This document shows positions 50,300 to 58,839 of a stretch of DNA of 64,000 nt, piece by piece. Position 1 is the first letter of the stretch. Each line of letters opens with the position of its first letter. The position numbers were made by a program, and so were the translations under genes. Under the pieces are notes generated by a model. It was not told where the DNA came from. It did no database searches and saw nothing but the letters and a program-made list of their open reading frames with translations. Source of the DNA: Streptomyces sp. NBC_00239 (lineage in GTDB: Bacteria; Actinomycetota; Actinomycetes; Streptomycetales; Streptomycetaceae); NCBI RefSeq assembly GCF_036194065.1, contig NZ_CP108095.1, positions 7,068,001-7,132,000 of the forward strand, in the 5' to 3' direction.

Positions 50300-51322
50300 A
50301 TGACTGCATTCCGTATGCCCGCCGAGTGGTCCGCGCACGACGGGTGCCTGATGGCCTGGCCCACCCGCCAGGACCTGTGGGGGAGCGTGCTGGACGAGGC
50401 CAAGGAGGAGTACGCCGACGTCGCCCGGGCCATCGCCGGATTCGAGCCCGTGACCATGGTCGCGCCGCCCGGCCACGGGGAGGAGGCCCGCACCCGCTGC
50501 GGCACCGACGTCACCGTGATCGAGCTGCCCCTCGACGACTCCTGGTTCCGGGATTCCGCCCCGCTGTTCGTCCTCGACGGCGACGGCAACCGCGCCGGCG
50601 TGGACTTCCGCTTCAACGCCTGGGGCGGCAAGCACCACCCCTTCGACGCCGACGACCGGATCAGCTCCCTGCTGCTGGAGCACCTCGGAGTCGACCGGAT
50701 CGCCTCCGACATGATCCTCGAAGGCGGCGCGATCACCGTCGACGGCGAGGGCACGCTGATCACCACCGAGCAGTGCCTGCTGCACCCCAACCGCAACCCC
50801 GGCCTGACCCGTGACGAGATCGAGGCCGAACTGAAGACCCGGCTCGGGGTCACCAAGGTCATCTGGCTGCCCTACGGCGGTCTGCTCGACACCGAGACCG
50901 ACGGCCACGTCGACGGGGTCTGCGCCTTCGCCGCGCCCGGCACGGTCGTCGTCTCGCTCCCCTCCGACCCGGACCACCCCGACTACGCCCGGATGCGCGC
51001 CAACCGCGCCGTGCTCGACGCCTCCACCGACGCCCGCGGCCGCCGGCTGGAGATCATCGACGTACCCCAGACGGCCTTCGCCGACCTCGCCGGCGGCGAG
51101 ATCGAGGTGTCCTACCTGAACTACTACGTCGCCAACGGCGGCGTGGTCGTTCCGGTGGCCGGCATGCCCCAGGACGACGAGGCCCTCGCGGTGATCGCCT
51201 CGGCCCACCCCGGCCGCAAGGTCGTCGGCGTGCGCGCCCTCGCCATCGCCTTCGGCGGCGGCGGAGTCCACTGCATCACCCAGCAGGTCCCCGCCACGCG
51301 CACCACCGCGGCCGCCGGCTGA
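50300..51322 (+). CDS. aguA: Agmatine deiminase 3, cytosolic
   Basis: A 340-residue enzyme without signal peptide, closest of the four to classical agmatine deiminase (agmatine to N-carbamoylputrescine plus ammonia). It opens at once with FRMPAEWSAHDGCLMAWPTR. Active-site blocks: DDSWFRDSAPLF, EGGAITVDGEGTLI, DTETDGHVDG with His203 (the typical DTDGHVD form), GGGGVHCITQQVP with Cys325. Start ATG 50300 follows GAAGAAGAGAGA. The importer B binding protein starts 85 bases downstream on the same strand, so the enzyme probably handles what importer B brings in. No AguB (N-carbamoylputrescine amidohydrolase) gene is present. Confidence 0.9.
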   Translation: MTAFRMPAEWSAHDGCLMAWPTRQDLWGSVLDEAKEEYADVARAIAGFEPVTMVAPPGHGEEARTRCGTDVTVIELPLDDSWFRDSAPLFVLDGDGNRAGVDFRFNAWGGKHHPFDADDRISSLLLEHLGVDRIASDMILEGGAITVDGEGTLITTEQCLLHPNRNPGLTRDEIEAELKTRLGVTKVIWLPYGGLLDTETDGHVDGVCAFAAPGTVVVSLPSDPDHPDYARMRANRAVLDASTDARGRRLEIIDVPQTAFADLAGGEIEVSYLNYYVANGGVVVPVAGMPQDDEALAVIASAHPGRKVVGVRALAIAFGGGGVHCITQQVPATRTTAAAG

Positions 51323-51407
51323 CCCGCACACCCGCCGTTCCCGGCGGTCCGCCCCGGCGGTCCGCCCGCTCCTCCCCCCGCATCCCTCACGGAAAGAGAG
51401 CGCGACG

Positions 51408-53072
51408 ATGACCACCTCCCCACCCCGCGCGAGCAGACGCCCCTACCGCGCCGGCCGCCGCAGCGCGGGCCTCGCCACCGCCGTTCTGACCTCTTCCGCC
51501 CTGCTCGCGGCCTGTGCGGGTCCGCCCAAGGGCGACCCCGGCAACGTCACCGACGTGCACCTCTCCGCGTCCACGCCCACCGCCCGCGGCGAGATCGACT
51601 CCTTCACCTGGGCCGTCTACGCCGAACCGCCCACCCTCGACTACACGGTGGCGTTCGACTACCCGCAGAACACGATCCTCTCCAACGTGTGCGAGAGCCT
51701 CATGCGCTGGACCCCGGAGCTGACCACCGAGCCCGGGCTGGCCGTCAAAGCCGCCAACCCCGACCCCACCACGTGGGTCTACGACCTGCGCTCCGGCGTC
51801 CGCTTCCACGACGGCGGCATCATGACCGCCGACGACGTGGTCTACAGCCTCGGCCGCCAGATGGACCCGGACAACGCCGCCGCCTGGGCCCAGGTCTTCC
51901 AGAACGTCGCCGGCGTGACCAAGACCGGCCCCCTCCAGGTCACCGTCAAGCTCAAGAAGCCCGACTCCCAGTTCCCCCAGTACATGGCGACCGCCGCCGG
52001 AGTGGTGGCCTCCAAGGCCGGCATCGAAGCGGCGGGCAAGGACTACGGCACCGCCGGCAGCCTCGCCTGCACCGGTCCCTTCAAACTCGGCACCTGGAAC
52101 AAGGGCCAGTCGATCGAACTCGAACGCTTCGACGGCTACCGCGGCGAGAAGGCCAAGTCCAGGAAGGCCGTCTTCCGGGTCCTCACCGACCCCTCCGCCC
52201 GCACCAACGCCCTGCTCAGCGGAGAAGCCGACGGCGGTTACCTCATCCCCACCGAGAGCTACGCCCGGCTGCGCGGCAGCGGCGTCGGCACGCTGTACTT
52301 CGGCGAGGGCCTGAGCACGGTCAACGTCAACGTCACCAACATGAAGGGCCCGCTCGGCGACGTCCGCGTACGGCGCGCCCTGTCCCTGGCCCTCGACCGC
52401 TCCGGATTCGTCAAGGCCGGACTCGGCGGCGCCGGCACGGTCACGAACTCGCTCACCACCCGGGCCGCCTGGGCCGCCGCCCCCGAGAACACCCTGAAGG
52501 TCGCCCTCGACAGCCTGCCGCGCCCCGACCGGGACATCGAGAAGGCGAAGGCGCTGATCAAGGAGGCGGGTGCCACCGGCAGGACGCTGACCGTCGCCAC
52601 CAGCTCCATCGGCCAGGACGTCTCCCTCCTCGCCACCGCGGTCCAGGCCGCCGGCACCCAGATCGGCCTGGACATCCGGCTCAAGACGATCGCCCCGAAC
52701 GCCTTCACCGCGCTGTTCACCGATCCCAAGGCGCGCGAGGGCATCGACATGTTCCCGCTCACCTACTACGACTCGATCACCGATCCGCTGGACCTGCTCA
52801 CGGCCTTCAAGACCGGCGCCTACCTGAACTTCGCCGGCTACAGCGACAAGAAGTACGACGCGCTGGTCGACCGGGCCACCGCGACGTACGACCGGCGGGC
52901 GCGGCTCGCCGTCGAGGCCGAACTCCAGAAGCGGGCCGCCGAACAGCTGCTGTGGATCCCGGTGGCCGAATGGCCCACCGCGATGTTCCTCAACAAGAGG
53001 ATCACCGGCGCCCCCACGACCATCTCCTACATGTACCACCCGTGGGCCGCCGGCGTGGGGGCAGCCCAGTGA
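51408..53072 (+). CDS. ABC importer B: peptide-type substrate-binding lipoprotein
   Basis: A 554-residue family 5 binding protein with signal RRSAGLATAVLTSSALLAAC (lipobox Cys at LLAAC). Blocks shared with importer A protein: [89 protein letters not shown] precedes ATG 51408. The stop overlaps the permease start (GTGA). Being transcribed with deiminase 3, its ligand is plausibly agmatine, an arginine peptide, or the ureido product of the exported deiminases. Confidence 0.9.
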   Translation: MTTSPPRASRRPYRAGRRSAGLATAVLTSSALLAACAGPPKGDPGNVTDVHLSASTPTARGEIDSFTWAVYAEPPTLDYTVAFDYPQNTILSNVCESLMRWTPELTTEPGLAVKAANPDPTTWVYDLRSGVRFHDGGIMTADDVVYSLGRQMDPDNAAAWAQVFQNVAGVTKTGPLQVTVKLKKPDSQFPQYMATAAGVVASKAGIEAAGKDYGTAGSLACTGPFKLGTWNKGQSIELERFDGYRGEKAKSRKAVFRVLTDPSARTNALLSGEADGGYLIPTESYARLRGSGVGTLYFGEGLSTVNVNVTNMKGPLGDVRVRRALSLALDRSGFVKAGLGGAGTVTNSLTTRAAWAAAPENTLKVALDSLPRPDRDIEKAKALIKEAGATGRTLTVATSSIGQDVSLLATAVQAAGTQIGLDIRLKTIAPNAFTALFTDPKAREGIDMFPLTYYDSITDPLDLLTAFKTGAYLNFAGYSDKKYDALVDRATATYDRRARLAVEAELQKRAAEQLLWIPVAEWPTAMFLNKRITGAPTTISYMYHPWAAGVGAAQ

Positions 53073-54028
53073 ACATCGCCAGATTCGCCGTGCGACGGGT
53101 GGCGGAGATGGCCGCCACCCTCCTGGGCGCGTCGTTCGTGGTCTTCGGCGCGATGTACCTCGCGCCGGGCAGCCCCGCCGGCTTTCTGCTCGCCGGCCGC
53201 TCCGCCTCACCCGAAGCGCTCGCCGCGATCAACGCCCGGTACCACCTCGACGACCCCTTCCTCGTCCGGTACCTGCGCTGGCTCGGCGACGTGCTGCAGG
53301 GCGACTTCGGGCGCTCCATCACCTACCGCACCGACGTCTCGCGGCTGCTCGCCGACCGGCTCCCCACCACGCTGCTGCTGATCACGATGGCGCTGGCCGT
53401 GGTCGTCGCCCTCGGGCTGCTGCTCGGCTGGATCGCGGCGGTCCGCGGCGGCGCCACCGACTCCGCCGTCCTGGTCACCACCACGTTCGCCGTCGGCACC
53501 CCGTCCTTCGTCGCGGCCGTCCTGCTCCAGGGCCTGTTCGCCGTCAACCTCGGCTGGTTCCCCAGCAGCGGGGCCGGCGACGGCTTCGGGGACATGGTCT
53601 GGCACCTGACCCTCCCCTCGATCGCGCTGGCCCTGTACCTGATCGGCATGCTGGCCCGCGTCACCCGCTCCGCGATGGCCGAGGCCCTCGACAGCGAGCA
53701 CGTCACGGTCGCCCGCAGCCGCGGCGTCCCCGAACGACAGGTCATCCGCCGCCACGTGTTCCGCAACGCCCTGGGAACCGTCCTGACCACCGGCGGTCTG
53801 ATCGTCTCCACCCTGCTGGTCTGCACGATCCTCGTCGAGACCGCCTTCAGCATCGGCGGCATCGGACAACTCCTCGAACTGTCCACGACCACCAAGGACT
53901 TCCCCACGGTCCAGGCCATCTCCCTCATCATCGTCGCCCTGTTCATGACCGTGAACCTCGTCGTCGACCTGCTGCTGCCCCTGGTGGACCCGCGGATCGC
54001 CCTCGGTTCGAGGAGGTCCTCCGCATGA
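53069..54028 (+). CDS. ABC importer B: DppB-type permease
   Basis: A 319-residue six-helix permease starting at GTG 53069, overlapping the binding-protein stop. It shares MYLAPGSPAGFLLAGRSASP and the EAA loop HVTVARSRGVPERQVIRRHV with the importer A counterpart. Confidence 0.92.
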   Translation: MNIARFAVRRVAEMAATLLGASFVVFGAMYLAPGSPAGFLLAGRSASPEALAAINARYHLDDPFLVRYLRWLGDVLQGDFGRSITYRTDVSRLLADRLPTTLLLITMALAVVVALGLLLGWIAAVRGGATDSAVLVTTTFAVGTPSFVAAVLLQGLFAVNLGWFPSSGAGDGFGDMVWHLTLPSIALALYLIGMLARVTRSAMAEALDSEHVTVARSRGVPERQVIRRHVFRNALGTVLTTGGLIVSTLLVCTILVETAFSIGGIGQLLELSTTTKDFPTVQAISLIIVALFMTVNLVVDLLLPLVDPRIALGSRRSSA

Positions 54029-54879
54029 CCGCCGTCCTGACGCGCCGGCCGGGCCTCGCCCGGATCCGGTCACCGAGGTCCCCGCTGTACGTGCTCTGCA
54101 TGGGGTTCGTCGCCCTCGTGGTGGCGGCGGCACTCCTCGCCCCCTGGGTGGTGCCGTACGACCCCAACGTCATCGACCTGGGCAACGCACTCGCCGGACC
54201 CTCCGCCGGGCACCCGCTCGGCGTGGACGCGGCCGGCCGCGACACCCTCTCGCGGCTGCTGCTGGGCGCGCGCACCTCGCTCCTCGGCCCTCTGGGAGTC
54301 GTGGTCTTCTCCACCGTCGCCGGTGTCGCCATCGGCACGGCCGCCGCCTGGAGGGGCGGCTGGCTCGACTCGGTCCTGTCCCGCAGCACCGAGCTGGTCT
54401 TCGCCTTCCCCGGCATGCTGCTGGCCATCCTGATCATCTCGGTCTACGGCGAAGGCCTGACCGCACCGGTCATCGCCCTCGCCATCGCCTACCTGCCCTA
54501 CGTCAGCCGCCTCACCCGCTCCCTGGTCCTTGCCGAGCGCGAACGCCCCTACGTCAGCGCGTACCAGGTCCAAGGCCACTCGGCGGTGCAGATCTGCCTG
54601 CGCCACGTCCTGCCCAACATCGCCCCCGTGGTCCTCGCCCAGTCCACCATCAACTTCGGCTACGCCCTGATGGACCTCGCCGGTCTCTCGTTCCTCGGGC
54701 TGGGCGTGCCGGCGCTCACCCCCGACTGGGGCCGCATGGTCTTCGACGGGCAGACCGCCGTCCAGCACGGCTACCCGCTGTCCGCGATCCTGCCCTGCGC
54801 CTTCATCGTGCTGACGGTGGTCGCCTTCAACGTGGTCGGGGAACGCTGGGCCGACCGCGTCGCCAGGAGAGACCGATGA
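54025..54879 (+). CDS. ABC importer B: DppC-type permease
   Basis: A 284-residue permease with six predicted helices, loop VSAYQVQGHSAVQICLRHVL and ending GLGVPALTPDWGRMV. ATG 54025 overlaps the preceding stop by four bases. Confidence 0.92.
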   Translation: MTAVLTRRPGLARIRSPRSPLYVLCMGFVALVVAAALLAPWVVPYDPNVIDLGNALAGPSAGHPLGVDAAGRDTLSRLLLGARTSLLGPLGVVVFSTVAGVAIGTAAAWRGGWLDSVLSRSTELVFAFPGMLLAILIISVYGEGLTAPVIALAIAYLPYVSRLTRSLVLAERERPYVSAYQVQGHSAVQICLRHVLPNIAPVVLAQSTINFGYALMDLAGLSFLGLGVPALTPDWGRMVFDGQTAVQHGYPLSAILPCAFIVLTVVAFNVVGERWADRVARRDR

Positions 54880-55940
54880 GCCCCATGAAACCGACCGGCC
54901 CCGCGAGCCCCACCGACCCGGCCCGCCCGACGGATCCGACGCGCACGACGGCGGATGCGTACGTGCTCGACGTCCGGGGACTCAGGATCACCCTGCCCGG
55001 CACCGCGCGCCCCGTCCTCGACGGCGTCGACCTCACCGTCGCGCCCGGCGAGACCGTCGCCCTCGTCGGCGAGTCCGGCTCCGGGAAGACCCTCACCTCC
55101 CGCGCCGCCCTACGGCTGCTCCCGCCCGGCGCCACGGCCGAGGGCTCCGTCCGGGTGGCCGGCCGGGACGTCCTGGCCATGGGCGCCGACGACCTGGGCG
55201 CCCTGCGCACCCGCACCGCGGCCATGGTCTTCCAGGACCCCCGCGCAGCCGTCAACCCGCTCCGCCGGATCGGGGACTTCCTCACCGAGAGCGTCAGGCT
55301 CGCCAGGACGGCGAGCCTGAGCCGGCCCCGGGCGACCGCCCGTGCCGTCGAACTCCTGGAAGCCGTGGGCCTGGACGCCTCGGCCCTCCAGAAGTACCCC
55401 GGCCAGGTCTCCGGCGGAATGCTCCAGCGGGTCGTGATCGCGGCGGCCCTCATGGGGGACCCCGTCCTCCTGCTGGCCGACGAGCCGACCACCGCCCTCG
55501 ACGTCACCACCCAGGCCGAGGTCATCGCCCTGCTGGCCACGCTCCGCGAACGCTTCGGCACCGGCCTGCTCTTCGTCACCCACGACCTCGACCTCGCCGC
55601 CGCCATCAGCGACCGGGTCTGTGTCATGTACGCCGGGCGAATCGTCGAGACCGGCCCGGCCGCGGACCTGTTCGCGCACCCCCGCCACCCGTACACCGCC
55701 GCGCTGCTCGCCTCCACCCCCCGGCCGGCGGCGCCGCGGGGCCGGCTCGCCGCCATCGACGGCCGGCCGCCCGACCTGCGGCAGGAACTCCACGGCTGCT
55801 CCTTCGCCGCCCGCTGCCCGTTCGCCACGGAGATCTGCGACCGGCAGGCCCCGCAGCCGCTGGCCGCCCCGGGACGCCCGGAACACCGGGCCGCCTGCCA
55901 CCACACCGACCGCCTCGAAGGGAGCCCGGCCGATGCCTGA
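54876..55940 (+). CDS. ABC importer B: DppD-type ATPase
   Basis: A 354-residue ATPase with a 25-residue Pro/Thr-rich N-terminal tail, Walker A GESGSGKT, signature VSGGMLQRVVIAAAL, Walker B LLLADEPTTALD, and a Cys-containing oligopeptide-transporter C terminus (CSFAARCPFATEICD). ATG 54876 overlaps the permease stop by four bases. Confidence 0.93.
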   Translation: MSPMKPTGPASPTDPARPTDPTRTTADAYVLDVRGLRITLPGTARPVLDGVDLTVAPGETVALVGESGSGKTLTSRAALRLLPPGATAEGSVRVAGRDVLAMGADDLGALRTRTAAMVFQDPRAAVNPLRRIGDFLTESVRLARTASLSRPRATARAVELLEAVGLDASALQKYPGQVSGGMLQRVVIAAALMGDPVLLLADEPTTALDVTTQAEVIALLATLRERFGTGLLFVTHDLDLAAAISDRVCVMYAGRIVETGPAADLFAHPRHPYTAALLASTPRPAAPRGRLAAIDGRPPDLRQELHGCSFAARCPFATEICDRQAPQPLAAPGRPEHRAACHHTDRLEGSPADA

Positions 55941-56730
55941 GCACGTACTGGAGGCCGTCGGCCTCCACCGCAGCTACGGGACCGTACGGGCCGTGGAAGA
56001 CGTGTCGTTCGTCCTCCCCGAGGGCGGCTCCCTGGGCATCGTGGGCGAGTCCGGCTCCGGCAAGACCACCACCGCCCGGATCGTCGTCGGCCTGGAGCGG
56101 GCCGACTCCGGCGAGGTCCTCGTACGGGGCAAGGCCCGGCCGGCGCACGGGCGCGGTCGCGCACAGCGCCTGGCTCGGGCCCGCGAGGTCCAGATGGTCT
56201 TCCAGGACCCCTACCTCTCCCTCGACCCCAGGACCAGCATCGAAGGGGTCCTCCGCGAGACCCTGCGCCTGCACTTCCCCGGCGGGGACCACGACCGGCG
56301 CGTCCGCGAACTCCTCGACCAGGTCGGCCTCGGCAGCCGGGCGGCGCAGGCCCGGCCCCGCCAGCTCTCCGGCGGTCAGCGCCAGCGGGTCGCCATCGCG
56401 CGCGCCCTGGCCGTCGAGCCGGCCGTGCTCGTCCTCGACGAAGCCGTCGCGGCCCTCGACGTGTCGGTGCAGGCTCAGATCCTCAACCTGCTCGCCGACA
56501 TCCGGGAGGAGACCCGGATCGGCTACCTGTTCATCACCCACGACCTGGGCGTGGTGCGCTGCGTCACGGACGACGTGATCGTCATGCGTGAGGGCCGGAT
56601 CGTCGAGGCGGGCGCCACGGCGGAGGTGCTCGCCGCGCCCCGGCACCCGTACACGCGGCTCCTGATGGAGTCGGTGCCCCGTCCCGGCTGGGATCCCGCG
56701 TCGATCGCCGCCGCCCGCCGGGCCCTGTGA
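55933..56730 (+). CDS. ABC importer B: DppF-type ATPase
   Basis: A 265-residue ATPase: Walker A GESGSGKTT, Q-loop FQDPYLSLDPRT, signature LSGGQRQRVAIARAL, Walker B LVLDEAVAALD. ATG 55933 lies 8 bases inside the preceding gene. Last gene of the deiminase 3/importer B operon. Confidence 0.93.
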   Translation: MPEHVLEAVGLHRSYGTVRAVEDVSFVLPEGGSLGIVGESGSGKTTTARIVVGLERADSGEVLVRGKARPAHGRGRAQRLARAREVQMVFQDPYLSLDPRTSIEGVLRETLRLHFPGGDHDRRVRELLDQVGLGSRAAQARPRQLSGGQRQRVAIARALAVEPAVLVLDEAVAALDVSVQAQILNLLADIREETRIGYLFITHDLGVVRCVTDDVIVMREGRIVEAGATAEVLAAPRHPYTRLLMESVPRPGWDPASIAAARRAL

Positions 56731-56788
56731 CGGGCGGTGGTACCGGCCCTGTTGCGGGCTCTGCGGCAGGGCGTGGGCCGCGGGTGGT

Positions 56789-57469
56789 TCAGGCGCCGGC
56801 GGCGAGCGTGCGCACGAGCACGCGCAGCACCGCGCCCGCGTCGAACTCCGCGTCGAGGGACTGAGCGGCGGCCAGTCCGTCCACGGCCGCGGCCACCGCC
56901 TCGCCCAGCGGGCGGGCGTCGACGTCCTCGCCGCGTTCGTCCGCCAGCACCCGGAACAGGTCCACGAAGCAAGCCCGCCAGCGCCGGTACTCCGCCTCCA
57001 GGGACTCCCGTACGCGCTCGTCGTTCAGCGCGTGCCAGTGCAGCGCGGCGTGCAGGTGCGAGAGGTCGGCGCTCTCGGGCTCCGTCAGTAGGGCGAGGAC
57101 CCGCTCGGCCCGCTCGGCGAAGGCGCCGGGCGCGGACACAGCCTGTTCGAGGGGGGAAATCCACTCGGGCCGGATGTCCTCGACGACCGCCAGGACGAGG
57201 TCGGTGCGGTCCTTGAAGTGGTAGTGGCACATCCCGTGCGAAACCCCGCACAGGGCGGCCACGTTGCGCGTGGTGAAGCGCTCGCTCTGCTCGCCCGCGA
57301 GCAGGGTGCGGGCCGCCGCGACGAGCCGTGCCCGGGTCTGCTCGCCCTTGGCCGACACGCGGGGCCGGCCCGTGGGAGCGGGACCCGCGGGGGCGGGGAC
57401 GGTGCGGGCCGGGACCGTACGGGCGGGGGCCGTGCCGAGATCCCGGGAACTCTTCGCGGATGCTGCCAT
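56789..57469 (-). CDS. TetR-family regulator beside deiminase 4
   Basis: A 226-residue TetR protein with an unusual 40-residue Ala/Pro/Thr-rich N-terminal tail, then the DNA-binding domain (EQTRARLVAAARTLLAGEQS, FTTRNVAALCGVSHGMCHYH, FKDRTDLV). The ligand domain has AALHWHALNDERVRESLEAE. It diverges from deiminase 4, with a perfect palindrome between them (57,592). It is a different branch from the 40.9 and 43.8 kb regulators, so deiminase 4 is probably induced by another signal. Confidence 0.88.
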   Translation of the reverse strand: MAASAKSSRDLGTAPARTVPARTVPAPAGPAPTGRPRVSAKGEQTRARLVAAARTLLAGEQSERFTTRNVAALCGVSHGMCHYHFKDRTDLVLAVVEDIRPEWISPLEQAVSAPGAFAERAERVLALLTEPESADLSHLHAALHWHALNDERVRESLEAEYRRWRACFVDLFRVLADERGEDVDARPLGEAVAAAVDGLAAAQSLDAEFDAGAVLRVLVRTLAAGA

Positions 57470-57591
57470 GGCGCCACTCTAACCAGCGTCCCGGCGCCAC
57501 CTGCGGGTTTCTCCGGTCCGGTCGACATCCGTTCGGCATCCGCCCGGTGTTCGTGCGGCACCCCCCCCCGCAGAACTGGTGTCGAGATTAT

Positions 57592-57609
57592 TGACCGAGC
57601 GCTCGGTCA
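57592..57609. promoter_or_regulatory. Perfect 18-bp palindrome before deiminase 4
   Basis: TGACCGAGCGCTCGGTCA. It overlaps TTGACC (57591-57596, -35); TAGCTT at 57614-57619 is the -10 with 17-base spacing. A bound TetR dimer would block the promoter. Deiminase 4 starts 57 bases downstream. Confidence 0.8.
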
Positions 57610-57666
57610 GTTCTAGCTTCCCTTCAACACCCCATCCAATGCAGGCAGTTGAGACAGGAGACAGCC

Positions 57667-58827
57667 ATGAACGATCACGCTGTGAGTCATCCCTCGGGTG
57701 AGGGGATGGGCAGGCGGAGGTTCCTGACGGTCGCGGGACTGACCGCCGCGGGCGCCGCGCTGGCCGCGGCCGAAGGCCGTGCCCGGGCGGCGTCGCGGAG
57801 GAGCGGCGCCGCGTCGGCGGCCGGCTTCAGCGTCCCGATCGAGGACGTCCGGCACACCCGCACCTGGATGGCCTGGCCCGACAGCACCTCGATCTGGGGC
57901 GGCAAACTCGGCGGCGTGCAGGCGGACATCGCGCTGATCGCGAAGACCATCGCCCGCTACGAACCCGTCGTCATGTGCGCCAACTCCGCGGGCGCCGCCA
58001 AGGCCCGCTCGATGTGCGGCACGTCCGTCACCGTCATCACCTCGATCCCGGTCGACGACTGCTGGATGCGCGACAGCGGACCGGTCTTCCGCACCGACGG
58101 CGCCGGCGGCCTCGACGCCGTCGGACTGAACTTCAACGGCTGGGGCAACAAGCAGACCCACGCCAAGGACGCCCTCGTCGCCGAGCGGATCGCCGCCTAC
58201 GCGGGCGTGCCGTTCAGCCGCGCCGACCTGGTGGGCGAGGGCGGGGCCATCGAACAGGACGGCGCCGGCACCCTGATGGCCACCCGCAGCAGCCTCGTCA
58301 ACCGCAACCGCAACCCCGGGATGTCGCAGGCACAGGTCGAGAGCGCGATGCTCGCCGCCTACGGCGCCTCCAAGGTCATCTGGTTCGACGGCGTCGTCGG
58401 TCAGGACATCACCGACGACCACGTCGACGCCACCTCGCGCTTCCTCGCCCCCGGCAGGGCGCTCGTCCAGATGCCCCTGGCCTCCGACAACGACGTCTAC
58501 GCGAAGGACGCGCGCAAGCAGTACCAGGTCCTGTCCACCGCCACGACGGCGTCCGGCACCCCGATGTCCGTCTCCAGGCTCCAGGGCCCCGACTACTACA
58601 AGATCCGCTCCGCCAACCCGGACTTCCTCGCCTCCTACGCCAACTACTACCTGTGCAACGGCGCCCTCGTCACCGGGCAGTTCGGGGACACCGCCGCCGA
58701 CGCCGCCGCCCGGTCCACTCTCGCCCGGCTCTTCCCCGGCCGCGCCATCGAACAGCTCAACATCGACCGCCTGGGCACCGGCGGCGGCGGTATCCACTGC
58801 GTCACCCAGCAGCAGCCGGTGGCGTGA
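57667..58827 (+). CDS. Agmatine/peptidylarginine-type deiminase 4, Tat-exported
   Basis: A 386-residue pentein deiminase with twin-arginine signal GMGRRRFLTVAGLTAAGAAL and cleavage after ARA near residue 41. Active-site blocks: DDCWMRDSGPV, EGGAIEQDGAGTLM, QDITDDHVDA with His252, GGGGIHCVTQQQP with Cys378. Residues near the substrate carboxylate side (EQDG instead of ETDG) differ from deiminases 1 and 2. ATG 57667 follows GACAGGAGAC. Convergent with the LysR gene, whose stop lies 12 bases away. Confidence 0.88.
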   Translation: MNDHAVSHPSGEGMGRRRFLTVAGLTAAGAALAAAEGRARAASRRSGAASAAGFSVPIEDVRHTRTWMAWPDSTSIWGGKLGGVQADIALIAKTIARYEPVVMCANSAGAAKARSMCGTSVTVITSIPVDDCWMRDSGPVFRTDGAGGLDAVGLNFNGWGNKQTHAKDALVAERIAAYAGVPFSRADLVGEGGAIEQDGAGTLMATRSSLVNRNRNPGMSQAQVESAMLAAYGASKVIWFDGVVGQDITDDHVDATSRFLAPGRALVQMPLASDNDVYAKDARKQYQVLSTATTASGTPMSVSRLQGPDYYKIRSANPDFLASYANYYLCNGALVTGQFGDTAADAAARSTLARLFPGRAIEQLNIDRLGTGGGGIHCVTQQQPVA

Positions 58828-58839
58828 CCCCTGACCGGC

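Noticed and set aside
57561..57569. Run of C residues considered as a frameshift or sequencing error
   Set aside because: It lies in non-coding sequence between the TetR gene and deiminase 4, so no reading frame is affected.
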